From Rhynochetos jubatus (taxonomy: Eukaryota; Chordata; Aves; Eurypygiformes; Rhynochetidae): a stretch of DNA of 64,000 nt. Of the stretch, positions 30,461 through 44,090 are shown piece by piece; within the stretch, counting starts at the first letter, position 1, and each line of letters opens with the position of its first letter. Position numbers and translations under genes: made by a program. The DNA is taken from positions 25,875,098 through 25,939,097 of the forward strand of contig CM050658.1 of NCBI GenBank assembly GCA_027574665.1. The letters are read 5' to 3'. Under the pieces are notes generated by a model, which saw only the letters and a list, made by a program, of their open reading frames with translations, did no database searches and was not told the DNA's origin.

Positions 30461-33400
30461 ATAAATATACTAACAAGACCTGCTTTGTTCAGCATCAGCC
30501 CGTGGTGGGTTTTGCTGCTGTAGTGATATGTGAATTTTCCTAATTCAATCACTAGGATAATCACTTAGCAAAAGATGTGATGACAGAAGTGAAAAGGATT
30601 TCACAGACCGTGAAACCCAAGCTGCTGTTCTAAGCATATTGTCACATCACCCTATTTATAAATGCGACAGCTCCATCAAAATTGATTAGGATGTTTGCAC
30701 CTCTCACCTGTATGAGCAGAGTATTCTAGAAATGCACTTGTTTTATGCAGGGTCCAGTCTATGCTTGTTTATGGCTGGTTATATCCATGGACTCTTTGGT
30801 CTGCTCTGCACTTCAATAGCTTTTTTCTCCCTTTAATGTTCATACCCTGGTGTATTTATATACAGCGATCCAAAGACTTCTGTCTGCTGTTTTTCCTTTT
30901 TTCCTGAATTTTCTGCCTTTCATGTAAGATAACCTTAATTCCTCTGAGCATCTTAGCCCTTCTCTGACCTGTAGTAGTCTTAATTTATTATGAAAAGAGG
31001 TAAATGGAATTTGTGATCTTAACTCTAGGTAAGGTCTTACAGAGGTAAAACCACAGTGCTCTGATTTCTTATACCATGTGTGTTTCGTCATGGGATTGCA
31101 TTTGTCTTTTCCCTCTTTGTATGTACAGTTCATGGTCATTGCAACCTGTGTGTCCAGGCATTTCCAGCTAGTGAACTCTGAATCTTAGTAGAAATTCATC
31201 TTGTATGCCAAGACTTTTTGTATAATGAGGCTTAATGTTGCCTTTCCTATCCCAGCTGACAGGAAAGGAAGCCCTAATGGACATGCAGGAAGAGATGCAG
31301 TGTGCTTTGGTCATGTTGCTGGCTTTCAGGAGTCAGGACTGTAGGCTGCAGAGTCTGTGATGCCCATGCTTATTTAATGAATTACTTTATCAATTTTATT
31401 GCACTTAAGGTCTCTGCAGTTTTGGTATTGCCCTACTATGTCATCAGTGCAACTTATTTTATTCACAACCATTAGTGGCTTGATATGATTTAGACAGATG
31501 CTTGCATTTTCATGGGTAAGAACTATGGCTGAAATCTTGGGTGAGGCACTTCTCTCTTATTGCTGGCTAGATATGAAATAGTTTAAAATCTGCCTTGGAC
31601 AGCATGTTTTCTTTTTTTTTTTTCTTTTTCTTCGTGTCTGGACTCAGATGGAGGTAGAGAATGTAATAATGTTCAGGTGACCTAACAAAGATTTAGAATT
31701 AAGATGACTTTATTTGAACAAGTTTACTTAGGAGATTATACTTATTGTTAGTATTTCATAACTGTGGATATAGTTGCTCCAAATACCCAGTGTGTTAGTG
31801 GTCTTGGTTAACAGGAGATACTATAACTCTAGCAACTGTCTCTTCACTAAATTTACAGATTAAATCAAGAGACACTGCATTTGGCTTACACACAAGATTG
31901 AGGTCAAGGCATGTGTGTTCTGTTCTCATCCCTGCCACAGATCTGCTGGATAAGTGGGGGTCAGGCTCTGCCCTTTAGTTTCTTTCTCTATAAAACTTAA
32001 ACACACATCATCAATTTAACAGCCCATGACACCTTACAATTTGGGTTCAGCCATGGCCTCTGCCTCAGAGGTTTCAAAACAAGTGGCATGTTAAGGTGTA
32101 TTTGGCAAGGTTGCAAAAACGTAATAATGATTACATTAAGTCAGTGGGGGGGAAAAAAAATGAAATATATTCTGTATGTTCCTTCAAGTTTGTCAGCTGG
32201 GAGTCTCAAGAAGTGGGGATTTTAAGGTTCTTTGCAGTAAATCATATTTTGTGGCAGATACGTCAGCTGTACCTGGACTGAAAGACTATAACCATTTATC
32301 TGGGGTTTAGGAAGCAGAAGGGTTAAAGCATGCCCATATTTCACATCTGTTGAGTGTCTTGTTCCTTTCTACTTTCAAGGGTTCTGTCAGCTTCACTCTA
32401 GGACCAAGAGCTCTAATGTGCCACCTTCCCCTCATTGCTCACTGCCAGGAAGGTAACGAGGCCTGACTTAGAAATGCTGTGTGAGTGGCAAGCAGCTGAG
32501 CAGTCTGATTCAGTATATGGCTGCATACAGTACTGTAAATCTGGCAAACCAAATTATACTCAGAGGGATAATGACAACTCCATATGAAATGGAAAATTGT
32601 TTGCACGTAGATTTTGCTTCTTAACTCTTCTGGTCTTCCTGTAGTTAGTAGGCAGGCAGCAGCCTCCAAAGCTAACAGTGATACTACTTCTTGTCCAGCT
32701 GGCATGGAAGATTTAACTTTGTGTGAGCCAGCTGGCTATCTCCTTGCTTCCTTTTACCTAACAGACTGAAATACGTCATCCTTGAGATATGACCAGACTC
32801 TTGGAACTTACACCTCTTTCTGGGAAAGAAACTGCATATGCTTTGCTTCGGAGATATATAAATATACAAATATAGATACATATGTATGTATATGCTTTAT
32901 CTATCTATCTTCATGAACAGATGTTAAAACTAAAAAAGAAACTTCAAGCTTACAAATAGAAATTCAGAAAAAAGAACCAGGAAATGAAAAACCAATGTAC
33001 TCTCTTTTCACTTCGACATGACTGTCTTCCTCTACCCTGTGTATGTGCTAGCCTTAATTATCAGTTGGATTTTTTAAATATGTAGCCAAATTTCTTCCAT
33101 ATACCTACTCAGAGGTGTTGATATTAGGAGGATCAGAGTATTTTCATTTCCTGTATTTGGGAATTTAATTTATTACTCTTCAATATGGCGAGTAGCTTTT
33201 GTACTTACTTTCCATTTTTCTGAGAAATACGAATAGTATGGAGAAAGATAAAAATGTTATTTTTTAATAACTTTTTTTATAAGTAGTCCTGTTAAGCTCT
33301 GAAATTCACATCTGGAACAATGAATTGAAGAGGACATTTTGATATTTACTGATGCTGCTGTTTGGCTGAATCTTGATTTTTGCAGAGGCAGCAATGTATC

Positions 33401-35528
33401 AGTCTGAGCCACGGAGAAAGCCTGGGAAAGAGCCATCTCTCTTTCCCAGGAGAATGTAGATTTTAGAGACAATTTAAAGTGAGTGGCACAGAGAATTTCA
33501 CCTATTTGGGTGTGGTGCTAGGGCAGTATTGGTGATATCTCATTGTTATAGACATTCTCTTAATGTCTCTATATATTCTTTTAATATCAATTATTCTAGC
33601 CAACAGCTCATCTTGCCAAGCTCCTTTAAATAGCATGGGAAGTGAATGGAATTATTTTGCATCTCCCCTTTTGGCTGCACAAACCCTAAAAAATTCTCAA
33701 CCAAAGCAATTTTAAAATTATCCAAGCTTGCAAAAAAATGGAATTAAAAGCATGACATAAAAGCACTTTAAAAAGTGCTAACTCTGGATTCTTGTCTTGT
33801 ATCTCATAAAAAGCAGATGTGGCACAAACCCCTAGTAATAATCTGAGATGCCTACCATGCAGAGATGTATTAAGAGCAACAAAGAAAACTCCCTACCTCG
33901 TGTGAGTGATGTTTGCACACTGAATGCCTGCTGCTGGTGGCACCGAGTGCCTTTGTTTATATTGACTGAAAAAAGAAGACTTTTATTTAAATAAAACTTT
34001 AAATAAGTCTAAATATTTGCTTAAAAAAAAAAGAAAGGCATTTTTCCCAGCATAATTAATGAGGATTGTGGAAATGAAGTTGTTAGAATTCACTTATTAA
34101 TTGAACGTTAACAGTAAATGAAGGTAGGATTTAGAGTAGTTAAAACAGAGGGGCTACAGATGTTAGGCTATTACAGTCTAATGTACTGCTACCCTTTATT
34201 CTCCATCAGTCTCCTTAGAGCAATGTGTACAGTGTCACTAATGACTACAACTAGTTAATTAGTCTTGACTTGATCAAAGCAGGGGGCTCATGAGAAGGAT
34301 CTCAAAGGATAGCAGATGCTGTTTGTACCAAGGCTGCTGGTCATGCATTGCTCAGTGATCTCATCTGTTCTGTACATTTGTCATCTGTTTTGTCATAGGA
34401 GATCTGGGATCTCCATCTTCTAGATGAAGAAAATAGTCCCTCGATGCTTATTGCAACTGGTATTGTGAATAATATATTGCTGAGGATCAAACAAAATAGA
34501 TCACGTATATCAAGAAAAGATCGCAAAGGCCATCATGTAAGACTGTTTTATATGCTGACTTTGGAAATTCTTGTCTACGTTGTCAAACTTATAAAGATAG
34601 TTTTAAATAAGTAAAAATATAAAACAAGGTGCAATAAAACCAGGGTTTGGCTCCTAATAAAATAACCTACGAAGGTGTTTGCATCTTTTGCAAGTTTTAA
34701 CTGCTTCAGCTGAAGGCAGTTCTTAAGTTTGTTTAGAGCCAAATTATTTGCAGTAGTTTTTCAGGCACAGTATCCTCCAAAGGGATCCACGGAGATATAT
34801 CCAGGAATATGTCTATTTGTACTGAGCACAGGAGACCTTTGGTGTTAAGCAAGATGCCTCATGTTTGGATTCTATCCATAAAAAGGGATGTAGTGAAATT
34901 CCTAAGACTTCCAAACCATGGATTACATGGTGAAGATTCTTTTAAAATCTTTTAAGTGAAATCTGTAGTTGGAGATGACTTCCCTGAGGATTACTTGCAA
35001 ATATATTGTATTCCACAAATTAGATAGCACAGACACAATCAATTTTTCATTCTAATTTATCTTTGTACATGGTTTATGATACCACTCCACCGCCACCCCA
35101 ATTACTTGGCATGCAATTTTTCATGGTTGTTCTTTTCTCAGAAGTAATTTTTTTTTCAAAGGATTTCAAAGAATATCATTGTAGCTCTGAGTGAGCTGAG
35201 TGTGAAAAAGGTTGTTTTGACACACTTTTATGCTTTGGTTGCTCCAGAAGCGTTTAAATCTGAAAACTGCAGTTGTGATGGCTAGGTCTCAGCCCCTCAC
35301 ATAAGGTGTTATGGGCACACAAAAATAACATTAAAAGGGCATTAATAAGGCTGCAAAGTTAAGTGCTTGCCAAAAAAAATTAGCCAATGACAGAATGAAC
35401 ATTGATAGCAAATCCTTAATTCAACACTGCTCTCTGTATATGTTCTGACATCTTTTAAGTGATAATGTACTATTTATTTTTTTTCATGCCCTGTCTTTTT
35501 CTTACCTGGTATTGTCTTTCCTTACATT
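30461..35528. other. AT-rich stretch with no gene seen
   Basis: Only short frames. T-rich run at 31612-31630, TA/CTAT-type simple repeat at about 32860-32912, and a 16-bp A/T palindrome at 33981-33996 (TTTTATTTAAATAAAA). No RNA gene or transposon was recognised. Confidence 0.5.
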
Positions 35529-35572
35529 GTCTTGTCACATTTATCTTGTCTTGTCTTGTCTTGTCACATTTA
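35529..35572 (+). repeat. (TTGTC)n simple repeat with a duplicated flank
   Basis: CTTGTCACATTTATC occurs twice, separated by three to four TTGTC units. This looks like slippage. Confidence 0.85.
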
Positions 35573-37491
35573 TCTTTCCAGATCCAGTTTTCTTGGCCTG
35601 TCATTCTTTGTTTTATCCATCCAGACTTCTCATTTCCACCTCCTCCCTGACATTTTCTTGCATCACATTCTTACTTTCACCTTCACTCCTGAATGTCTCT
35701 GTCTCTTTTTTCACTCTGCTGCTTTATGTCATCTTCCTGCTGTTGGTAAGGAATAAATGAAACTATAAGGAACAACAACAAAATCCACATAATATTTTTT
35801 GTGTCTTAAGGTGTAGCATACTGATTTATGTGTGGGAATGTCTTTGGGAATAAAATTTTGGAGGAGGGATGGGGGAAACACTTCCAGACTGTAGCCACTG
35901 TCCAGCATCTCCCATTCTTTTGGCTTGCAGGTCTTTTTGCTATGCCATGTGCTTTGGGATTTCCAGTGGTGGTTCAGATCTAATGAAAAACCCTGAAAGT
36001 GGACAGAGCATGTGAACTCCAACAGTGGAAATGCAGAATGTAACTGGTGAGAGCTCATGCTCTGCAGCAATGCTCAGAGCAAGACATGGTGCCAGGGCAG
36101 CTCGTTCATCTTGCTTCCTACTGCCTTCCTTCTTTCTCTTGTTGTGGGTTTCCCCTTCCTGCATAAAGCAGCAATCTGTAAGAATGTAAAGCATGTTTGC
36201 CCCACTTGGGGTCCCCTTGTCCAGATCTTCCTATGACTGCAGGGATTTTTACCTTGGCGATATCACCAAGTATGTGCTTGCCTCATGTTCTCCTACAGCT
36301 CAGTCAGTTTATTTCAGTTACAGATGTCTTGAGTTTTCTAAGAATGTGTGAATAGCTGAAGTAAACATATTAGAAAGGTGTGCTGGAGGAAGCTATCTAG
36401 GGGAAATAAAAAGAGGCAAAAAAAAATTGGTATTCTTCACAGTTGTATTTCGCCAAACATATGTGAGCATGCTAAATTTGTGTGGGACCCCTCTGCAAAA
36501 CCAAGTGCTGCTTTTACTCTTACCCACCTCATGTTTCCCATCCTCTCCCTATACCTTTTCATTAAACTGACTTCTTCTACATTAATTTAAATTAGTTTAG
36601 GCCCATAGGGAAGGTTACTGTGTGTCTGTAACACCAACTGGAACAACCCCTGTAGGTTTGTGGGGCATTGCTGTCAAGTACTCCCACTATGCTCAGTGAT
36701 CAGTGTGCTGGGAGGTGGGAACACACCAAACAAACCAGCGAGCCCAGCTCACTGGGTGAATTTTAACCTTAATTTAATTCGGGAACTTCCTGAGTTTTCT
36801 CACTGATACTGCAAAAAGCTAACTTACGTTCTTAATTTTCTACACTGTAAGTAGACCTGGCTAATTTTTTCCCCAGCTGTTTAATTTGCAAAGGAGGCTG
36901 TCATTCTGTGTTAAATGAAATGGAAAAGAAGGAGCCTGAGGAAGATCTGTGTAAAGATGAAAGTTTGTTCCAGTTGAAAGCTGCTGTTGATATTGGGTGA
37001 GATCCAAAATTTCCTGATGCCAGAGGAAATGCTTTCATTGATGTCATCAGATTTCAGATCAGGCCCAGCGTGCTCAGCCCACTGCTCCTCTGGCAGACTC
37101 TGGTACCTGAATCTCTGGGAGCGTAGGCTGTGCCAATGGCATTTAGAGAGACCCTACTCTGAAGTGTCCCCTGCCTGGTACCACATGCAATAGATGCCTC
37201 CTCCCACTCGTGTAATTCACTCTAGCTAGCTGTTTCTCCCCTCAAGTATTCAATGTGAGCTTTTTTTTGTCTTCCCTCCCTCCCCCTAGGCTTTTCCTGT
37301 TCTTTCATGAGGCCAGGTATGCATGGTTTTGTGTAATCCACCAGTGTCATGGACCAGATCTGGGTGACTCCCACTCTGGTGGGCAGCTGTCCTCTAGATC
37401 TGCATTGCTGGCTCAGTCAGCCAGGAACTGATTCCTGGATGGCCTCTTTGGGCATGAACTGTGACCGCACCACTGCCACTCTCTGTGCTTT

Positions 37492-37497
<6 letters not shown>
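35573..37497. other. No gene seen; GC-richer toward the right end
   Basis: The first part is pyrimidine-rich (35580-35720). About 37030-37490 is more GC-rich than its surroundings and ends directly in a poly(A) run, so it might be the body of an old retroposed sequence. No reading frame or family was recognised. Confidence 0.4.

Positions 37498-37523
<26 letters not shown>
37498..37523 (+). repeat. A26 homopolymer
   Basis: Twenty-six A in a row after GCTTTTATATT. It could be a retroposon tail, but no target-site duplication was identified. Confidence 0.9.
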
Positions 37524-37526
<3 letters not shown>

Positions 37527-38965
37527 TGTGTTTGAGAATACAGGCAGTTATGTGAAAGATAACAGATGAATCAGGCTTCTAGTGATGTGCTCCAGTAATA
37601 CTGTATGTTACAGGCTCAGGCACCGAACCATGGTCTTGGTAAACCCCAACTGAGTGCAGTCAGCCCTGGGACCGAGAGGGGCTCCCTGGTGAAGGGGTTG
37701 AGATAGGTAGTCTCTTTTTGACTCTGTTTGTCTCATGGCTGAATTGATTTCTCGGTTACCTTATGATCCATATTGCCCTTTGGTATTGCCGATCATACTG
37801 TTTTCTCTTTTGTTTCATCTGCCTGTTTTTTTTTCCAGGCTTTATCTGCCTCTGCACTGCTGACCCATTTTCTCTTCCAATTTCATTTTATAGGGAGTGG
37901 GACAGAGACTCCTGTTAGATAGACTGTCTGCTGGTTAAAACGTGCCATTGCCCTTAACTAGGCAATCCCTTACATCAGTTCAGCAGACAAAGACATCAAA
38001 ACGCTTTTCTCGCTGTCAGAGCAGAGCAAGTATTTACTTCTTTTCAACATCCAAGTGTTTTCTCTCTGATTTTTAACAACTGTTGATAACAGATTAACTG
38101 TTATGGTAAAACTTTGCTTTATGGCCTATGTACTATTTTGGGCTCTGTGGTGGTGGGGTGAAGAAAAACTAGTAGAGGTTACTTTCTTATTCTGAATCCG
38201 TTTTCCCATATATAAAGAGAGAATAAAAATCCTGGCTGCCTTTCTGATATGCCTTGAAATCCACTGCTGAAAAATGTCGCTCTAAAAGTTGGACATTATA
38301 ATCTATAATTATAATCAAACCCATGTGAGCATTATGCGTGAGAAGGCAGCCTGATAGGATATATGGCTGCAAGTGGAAAGAAACCAGGAAATCCCTGCTG
38401 CAGATGAGTGACACTGCAGGCATTTTTTCGCACAGATATTAGCTGTTCATTGTGTCAGTAAGGCAGTGAACACAGTGAGACACATTGCCACATGTTAAAA
38501 TTCCTCCTTGTATTTAATTTCTCTGCCATAATTTTGCCATTGTCATAATCCTTTGACCTAAATATGAAAGTATCAGGAAAGGACTGAAAAATGAGGTCAA
38601 GTTTAGGGCTGAATGTCCTGCTATACTATCTGAACAACATTAGTTTGGACGAAGCTGACAGTGGGAACCCACCCACACAAAAATCTAGAACTGGACAGCC
38701 GAACCCAGCTTATGTTTTGAGGATACAGCTTCTCTTTTGAAGTCTATGATTTTTAGTCCTATTGTGCAGTTCAGTCTTGGACCATGAGAACGTGGAATGC
38801 ACTTTTGGGCATTTGGTCACTTCAGGAACTTCCATCTAAAACATTAGCTTTTTACTGGCTTATAGAAGCAAAAAAGGTCTTGTTATCTCAAATAAATACA
38901 CATCAGTTACTGTTGATTTTAAAAACTATTTTTACCTTATGAACATACCTGAAGCGTGAAGTCAA
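37524..38965. other. AT-rich stretch with no gene seen
   Basis: No frame above about 80 codons and no recognised element up to the CR1 fragment. Confidence 0.5.
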
Positions 38966-39322
38966 TCATAGAATGATGGAATGCTTTGGGTTGGAAGGGA
39001 CCTTAAAGATCATCCAGTTCCAACCCCCCTGCCCTGGGCAGGGACACCCTCCACTAGACCAGGTTGCTCAAAGCCTCATCCAGCCTGGCCTTGAAGACAG
39101 CCAGGGATGGGGCACCCACAGCTTCCCTGGGCAACCTGTTCCAGTGCCTCACCACCCTCTCCAGGAAGAATTTTTTCCTGATACTCAATGTAAATCTCCC
39201 CGCTTTCAATTTAAACCTGTTACTCCTTGTCCTGTCACTACAGACCCTTGTAAAAAGTCCCCTTCCAGCTTTCTTGTCGGCCCCTTCGGCCCCTTCAGGT
39301 ACTAGAAGGTGTTATAAGGTCT
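38966..39322 (-). mobile_element. CR1 LINE 3' end, 5'-truncated
   Basis: The plus strand starts TCATAGAATGATGG and continues TTGGAAGGGACCTTAAAGAT, then GGGCAACCTGTTCCAGTGCC, ending near TTATAAGGTCT. This is the reverse complement of the avian CR1 3' region, so the element lies on the minus strand. It is about 357 bp and contains no usable part of the CR1 reverse transcriptase, as is usual for 5'-truncated copies. It is well preserved, hence fairly young compared with the other copy. Frames through it are not genes. Confidence 0.95.
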
Positions 39323-40261
39323 ATAATCTTTGTTATTTTCTGATTTCAGAGAGAGATATGAACTGGATGAATCAGTATGCAATTCTGTAGATGAACAAGG
39401 CTTCAGGTCTGCCTCCAAAACTCCAACTGTTCCTTTTGCTAGACTGACTTCCCTTGCTGTTCTTGCCTGGACACCTCAGGACAGTCCAAGGACATGTACA
39501 AGGTGCTATCTGATAGATGTACGTTACGAAGTTTGGTTCATCAGATGAATGCTGTCTCCATTATTAGATTTTTATTTGATGGTTTATTAGTTCCAGTCCC
39601 TGGCATCAGTGCAGTAGTAAACCTGAAAACCCCAAAGCCTCTTGACATTTAATAGTGTTACATAGAACATCCCTGATATGATTTTTTTTTCTTTTTCTTT
39701 TTTTTTTTAATAAACAGAATGCACTTATTGTAACTGTACTGGCTCATGCTCCTTGGTAAAGGAGCAATAAAGTTGCAAATTGCATGATTCGTCAGTCTGG
39801 AAATGCTTGTGCAACCCATTTCTGTTCTCCTATTTGTCTGCATCATGATACTAGCTTATTGCATTTCACTGCCATTTTATAAAAGCTCAGAACAAATGTT
39901 TGTTTACAAGTGAAGCAGATTAGAGACTACACTCAATTGGTATAAATCAAGATAGTAAAGTGGAGACTTTTTTACTGCACTGCAACCATTTCTTGCTACT
40001 ACCAGTTAATAATGATAATAAAATACTGTAAAAGAAGTAGCATCTTGAGATCTGAAAAGGATTATGACCATATTGTGTTACACACTTCAAATACACCTGA
40101 TGAAGTGCTGTAAATTTCCCTGAAAGGGGATCGAATCTGGGCAGGGGACACACACAGAGCATAACCAGATTTGTTAGAATGCCTTTTATAAGGTTGTTTT
40201 TTATTAACAGACGAGCTGTTAATGGCAGAAAACCATTTGCACTATCCATTCACTTGCTCTT
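39323..40261. other. No gene seen
   Basis: AT-rich, with a T-rich run at 39680-39709. No recognised element. Confidence 0.5.
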
Positions 40262-41060
40262 TTGCACAGGTCACACACCTGGAGCAACAGTGAGGGGCCA
40301 GCCCTACTGTACACTTACTCAGAAGTGGATGGTCATCCAGGTACAACCGTGATTTCTAGACAGGTGTTCAGAGACTTCTTTAAGGTCCCTTGTGTCAGCA
40401 GATGTTATATCTGTAATTTGTGTCTGCTTGTAGCAGCTCATTTCCTTGCTTGGCATGGTCTGAGTCATGGCACTGCAGGTTGATGGATGCATTCACCAGC
40501 CTCTTGGTGTCCTCCATTTACCAGTTCTTGGGAGACCTCCACTATCTCGTGGCACATATGTTTCCACTCTTCACCCACTGTTTTCTGGTGATGGTTCCTC
40601 CATCCACATGTGTATTTCCCTGGGGAGCCCATTCAGGCAGGGTTGTGCAGAGAGGGTTTCGTGGCAGGAGCAGCACTGCTGAGGCACCAGCTGTGAGAGA
40701 GAGAGAACGTGCATGGGAGAAAGGAAGAATTGACCCTGTTGTGCTGCTGGGGAACTGGGCCACAGCATTTTACTGGCTTGTCTCACCCCTGGCAGGAAGC
40801 CTGTAGTAAGGCTGTGAACTGTGTCCAGGATGTTGGTGTCCTCTTTGCTCAGCCCTTCCCTCTCAAGGAAAACTCTCTCTGTAGTTCTCGGTTCCTGCTG
40901 CTCTTGCTCTGGTGCAGGATGTGCAGTCACGGGGTGCTTGCTTTCCCAGATTTACTGGCACTCTGGAAATAGGCTCCAAGATCTGAGGAAAACCTCAAAA
41001 GGTTGAGTCTCTAGGACTTGGTTGGCACACTCTTTCTGTGTCTTAGCCTGTTTGATCCTC
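40262..41060 (-). pseudogene. Coding-like patch with broken frames, identity unknown
   Basis: The GC content is higher than its surroundings. On the minus strand a protein-like reading runs from about 41060 through 40571, broken by in-frame stops near 40970 and at about 40570, and seems to continue in another frame below that. The longest clean piece (40571-40930, 119 codons) is Gln/Glu/Pro-rich and has a CCSCHETLSAQPC cluster. I cannot name a parent gene. It may be an old processed pseudogene or a transposon remnant. Overlapping plus-strand frames also exist, so strand is uncertain. Confidence 0.25.
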
Positions 41061-43639
41061 TCAGTGAACTAGTGACATTTCTTCTAGTCTTGAACGTGTA
41101 AAGTGCGAGTAGAAAAGGAGCAGCCCAAAGATATGTCCAAAGAGAACAATTGCTTGTAAGAGTCCATGTCCCCCATGGTTCTTCCATCCCACTAATCTAA
41201 AGTATTTAGAAGAGAAGAAAGAATAGTCTGAACAATTGCAAGAAATTAAATCCAAAAGAAAGACTTAAAAGGATAAAGAAAAATTATTATTGAGGCTGTG
41301 ATTCAATATAACGTGTTTTGCAGGAGTTGTCTCTTCCCCCGCTGCCCCACGTTGTCTTTCCACTGTTCTCCAGCCCAAGTGCTAAAAGCAACATTTGAGA
41401 AAACCCTGATTTTATTCCACTCTAGATATTGCTAGCATTCCTCTAGACAACACTGACAAATGATGTGCTTCAGGATAGTGAGTTTGACTATATTGACTTG
41501 ATGTTAATGGTGTCAGCATTAGATTCTGCTGAGGATACGAATCAAGACCAGACCTATCATTGTGACTTCATGTTGACCTTTTCTCTAGGTGTTTGGTTTT
41601 TGTGTGCATGTGTTTTATTTTTTTCATCGTCTCTGAAAGCTCATTAGGTTCTATAGATAAAAGACTATGTGGAAATTGCTTTTGTCTTTACATAAATGTC
41701 ATTCATGTAATATATACTGTATGTACAGAGTTTATAGATTGACCATGAAACAATTGCTGTTCTTGAAAACACCACGGTGGGTTTTGAATGAAAAAACATC
41801 TCTACCTGGCTTTTGTTTTTGCATTGAGGTCTGATGCTGAGCTGGTATGAACCCCTCAGTGACTTTAACATTTGCAGGATCAGGCCCTTAGTCAAAACTG
41901 TATCACTGGGAACTTGTAAAATTTGTACCAAGTCACCAAAATAGATGAGTAAACTCCTGCCTCTTTCCTCAGCCCAGTTGAAAACTTGGCATAGACTGAA
42001 ACCAGATCAGTCTGTAAGATCTGTTACCTGTCCCTACAGTACCTGATGCCATGCTGTGAGAGACAGCACTCTCCTGAGCCTAGCCAAGTCTCAGAGAAGA
42101 CCCTGACAGATGACTTCTTAGTGTAGAGGCCAGGAGAGTTGAAGGTGTTTGTGATGAAAGCTATAAAGGAAAAGTTGTGAAGACAAATAACTCCTTTTCA
42201 CTCCATGTCTTTTCTTGGATTCCATTGAGTCTTGCTTTTGTTTCACTGAATCAAAAGCATAGAAATTCCTTTAAATACCGGTAACTTTAATAACTTGTAG
42301 CTATTCTTCCCTGAATTTTCTTAGTTAATATGCCTTTTTTGTTTAAAATCATATTTAAACAAAATGTTGGTTGGGTAAAGTGTCGGTTCCCCCTACCATT
42401 AAAATATACCTCAGGTTGGAACAGAATATTCAAAGTGGCTCAGCATTTCTGCTTCTTCAACATACTTAATTCTGGTGGAAGGGAACTCCATCTGAAGTTC
42501 CTGTCTTAAAAGTATTCTTGCAACTCTCACTTCCTTGACTTGATATCCTTGGGAGTGATTTGAATAATAAAGTGAACAAGTTTATTGTTTTAACACATGC
42601 TTACAAGTGGACATTATGAAGAACAAGAATGGGTTAGATGATCAAACTGTATGTGATTAACTGCATTGGAACTCATGAGGTATGAGGGTGGGATGACCTC
42701 TGTGTTTGAGAAGTGAACCAGTCTATTGTTGACACTCATAGGAAACACAATAAAAATGTCAGCATAGAAATATTTGCCTGATACTAACCTTCAGATTTCA
42801 CTACTTTTTGAATATAATCTTACTGGTTTTGACTATGCAACTTGCAGCAAATTATTTTCCTGTTTATGCATGAAAAGCCACAGGCCTTTTTTGGGAATTT
42901 AAGGAAGGGAAAATGACACCGGAACTTAGCCACTCATAAAGCATACAGTAAAATTTGACTGTCAGCTGGAACACATTTGGAAGATTATTTTACAGATGTG
43001 TTTTGTGTTAGGAAAATTGGTGGCCTCTCCTAAAAAGAAATAGCCTTTGCTTTTGGAGTCCAAGAAGGGACCAATTGCCAGGCTATACTAAAAGATGTAG
43101 AACAATAAATGAATGTCAGGTTGGAAAACCAGGAAATTATAATTGCACAAAAGAACTGTGATTATTTTTTCTTGTGTAATTCAGTTGGGAGTCATTGCTC
43201 AGGAAAGGCATACGATCAATAAAGTCTTGTTCTGTTTAACTGTTACAGAACAACCTGACTAACATCTGAGCCAATTTCCTCACGCTGCCTTACAGTTGGA
43301 ATAAACAGAAAAGGAGTCAAGTCTCCAGGTTGATTTAATGCATAGCCAAAGATGAGTAGCCTGAAATGGAAGGGGAATTCTGGAACAGTTCTGTCAAAAC
43401 CGCTGATCAAGCAAAACAGCTAAGTACTAGACTACTTTGAAATGTTGAGACTATTTTTAATGGTGGGACTAGGTTTGCTTGAATATGCATTGAAATCAGT
43501 AAGAGATAAGTGCCTCACCTACTTAAGCATTTTTTTGTGAGTTGCACTGGATTTCTGACTAAAAAGCGTGTACTTTGCTATCTTTGTAAATCTGTGGAAG
43601 GCTGGATTCATGTCAGGACCCTGAAGGTGCTAATAGACT
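41061..43639. other. AT-rich stretch with no gene seen
   Basis: No frame above 90 codons and no recognised repeat. Confidence 0.5.
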
Positions 43640-44090
43640 TTAATGACCAGCCTTATTGGGGACTTCTACCCGCTTGGGTCTTTAACCCTTGTGCTGAGCT
43701 ACACTAGAGTGTTGGTCTCTAGTGCAGCCACGGTGATGCCCTGCCTGGCCACAGATCCCCTTGATGCAAGCCTCAGTCTGTGGTCTGGCTTCTTGGCTTT
43801 GACTTGGACCTGCCTTATCACCATGGTATTGTCTTTTGACCTGGACTCTGGGTTGGGCCTGGCTGCCATTTTGGGATCTGCCCCACTCCCCAACTTGGGG
43901 TGGTGGGACAGGCCCTGGCTGGTGACACCCTGCCTTGCTGGTCCCCATAGGGGTGCCCTACCACTCCTAGCTCAACTCCCCTTAGGGAGAAGACTTGCTC
44001 TTGTTGCTTCCTGAGAGCTTCTTGTGTTTTGGGTTAGTTTTGTTGCTTTACTTATAATAAAATAAATCATATTCTGCAGACTTCTCTTTT
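43640..44090 (+). mobile_element. GC-richer repeat-like patch, possible solo LTR
   Basis: About 400 bp of distinctly GC-rich sequence with sharp edges in AT-rich DNA. It ends in two overlapping AATAAA signals (44056-44066) followed by a T-rich stretch. The composition and the poly(A) signal near the right end suggest an LTR or other interspersed repeat. I do not recognise the family and saw no clear TG/CA ends. A 123-codon frame across it is Leu-rich and probably spurious. Confidence 0.3.

Noticed and set aside
39064..39390. 108-110 codon plus-strand frames over the CR1 copy
   Set aside because: They are reverse-complement CR1 3' sequence, noncoding in that orientation.
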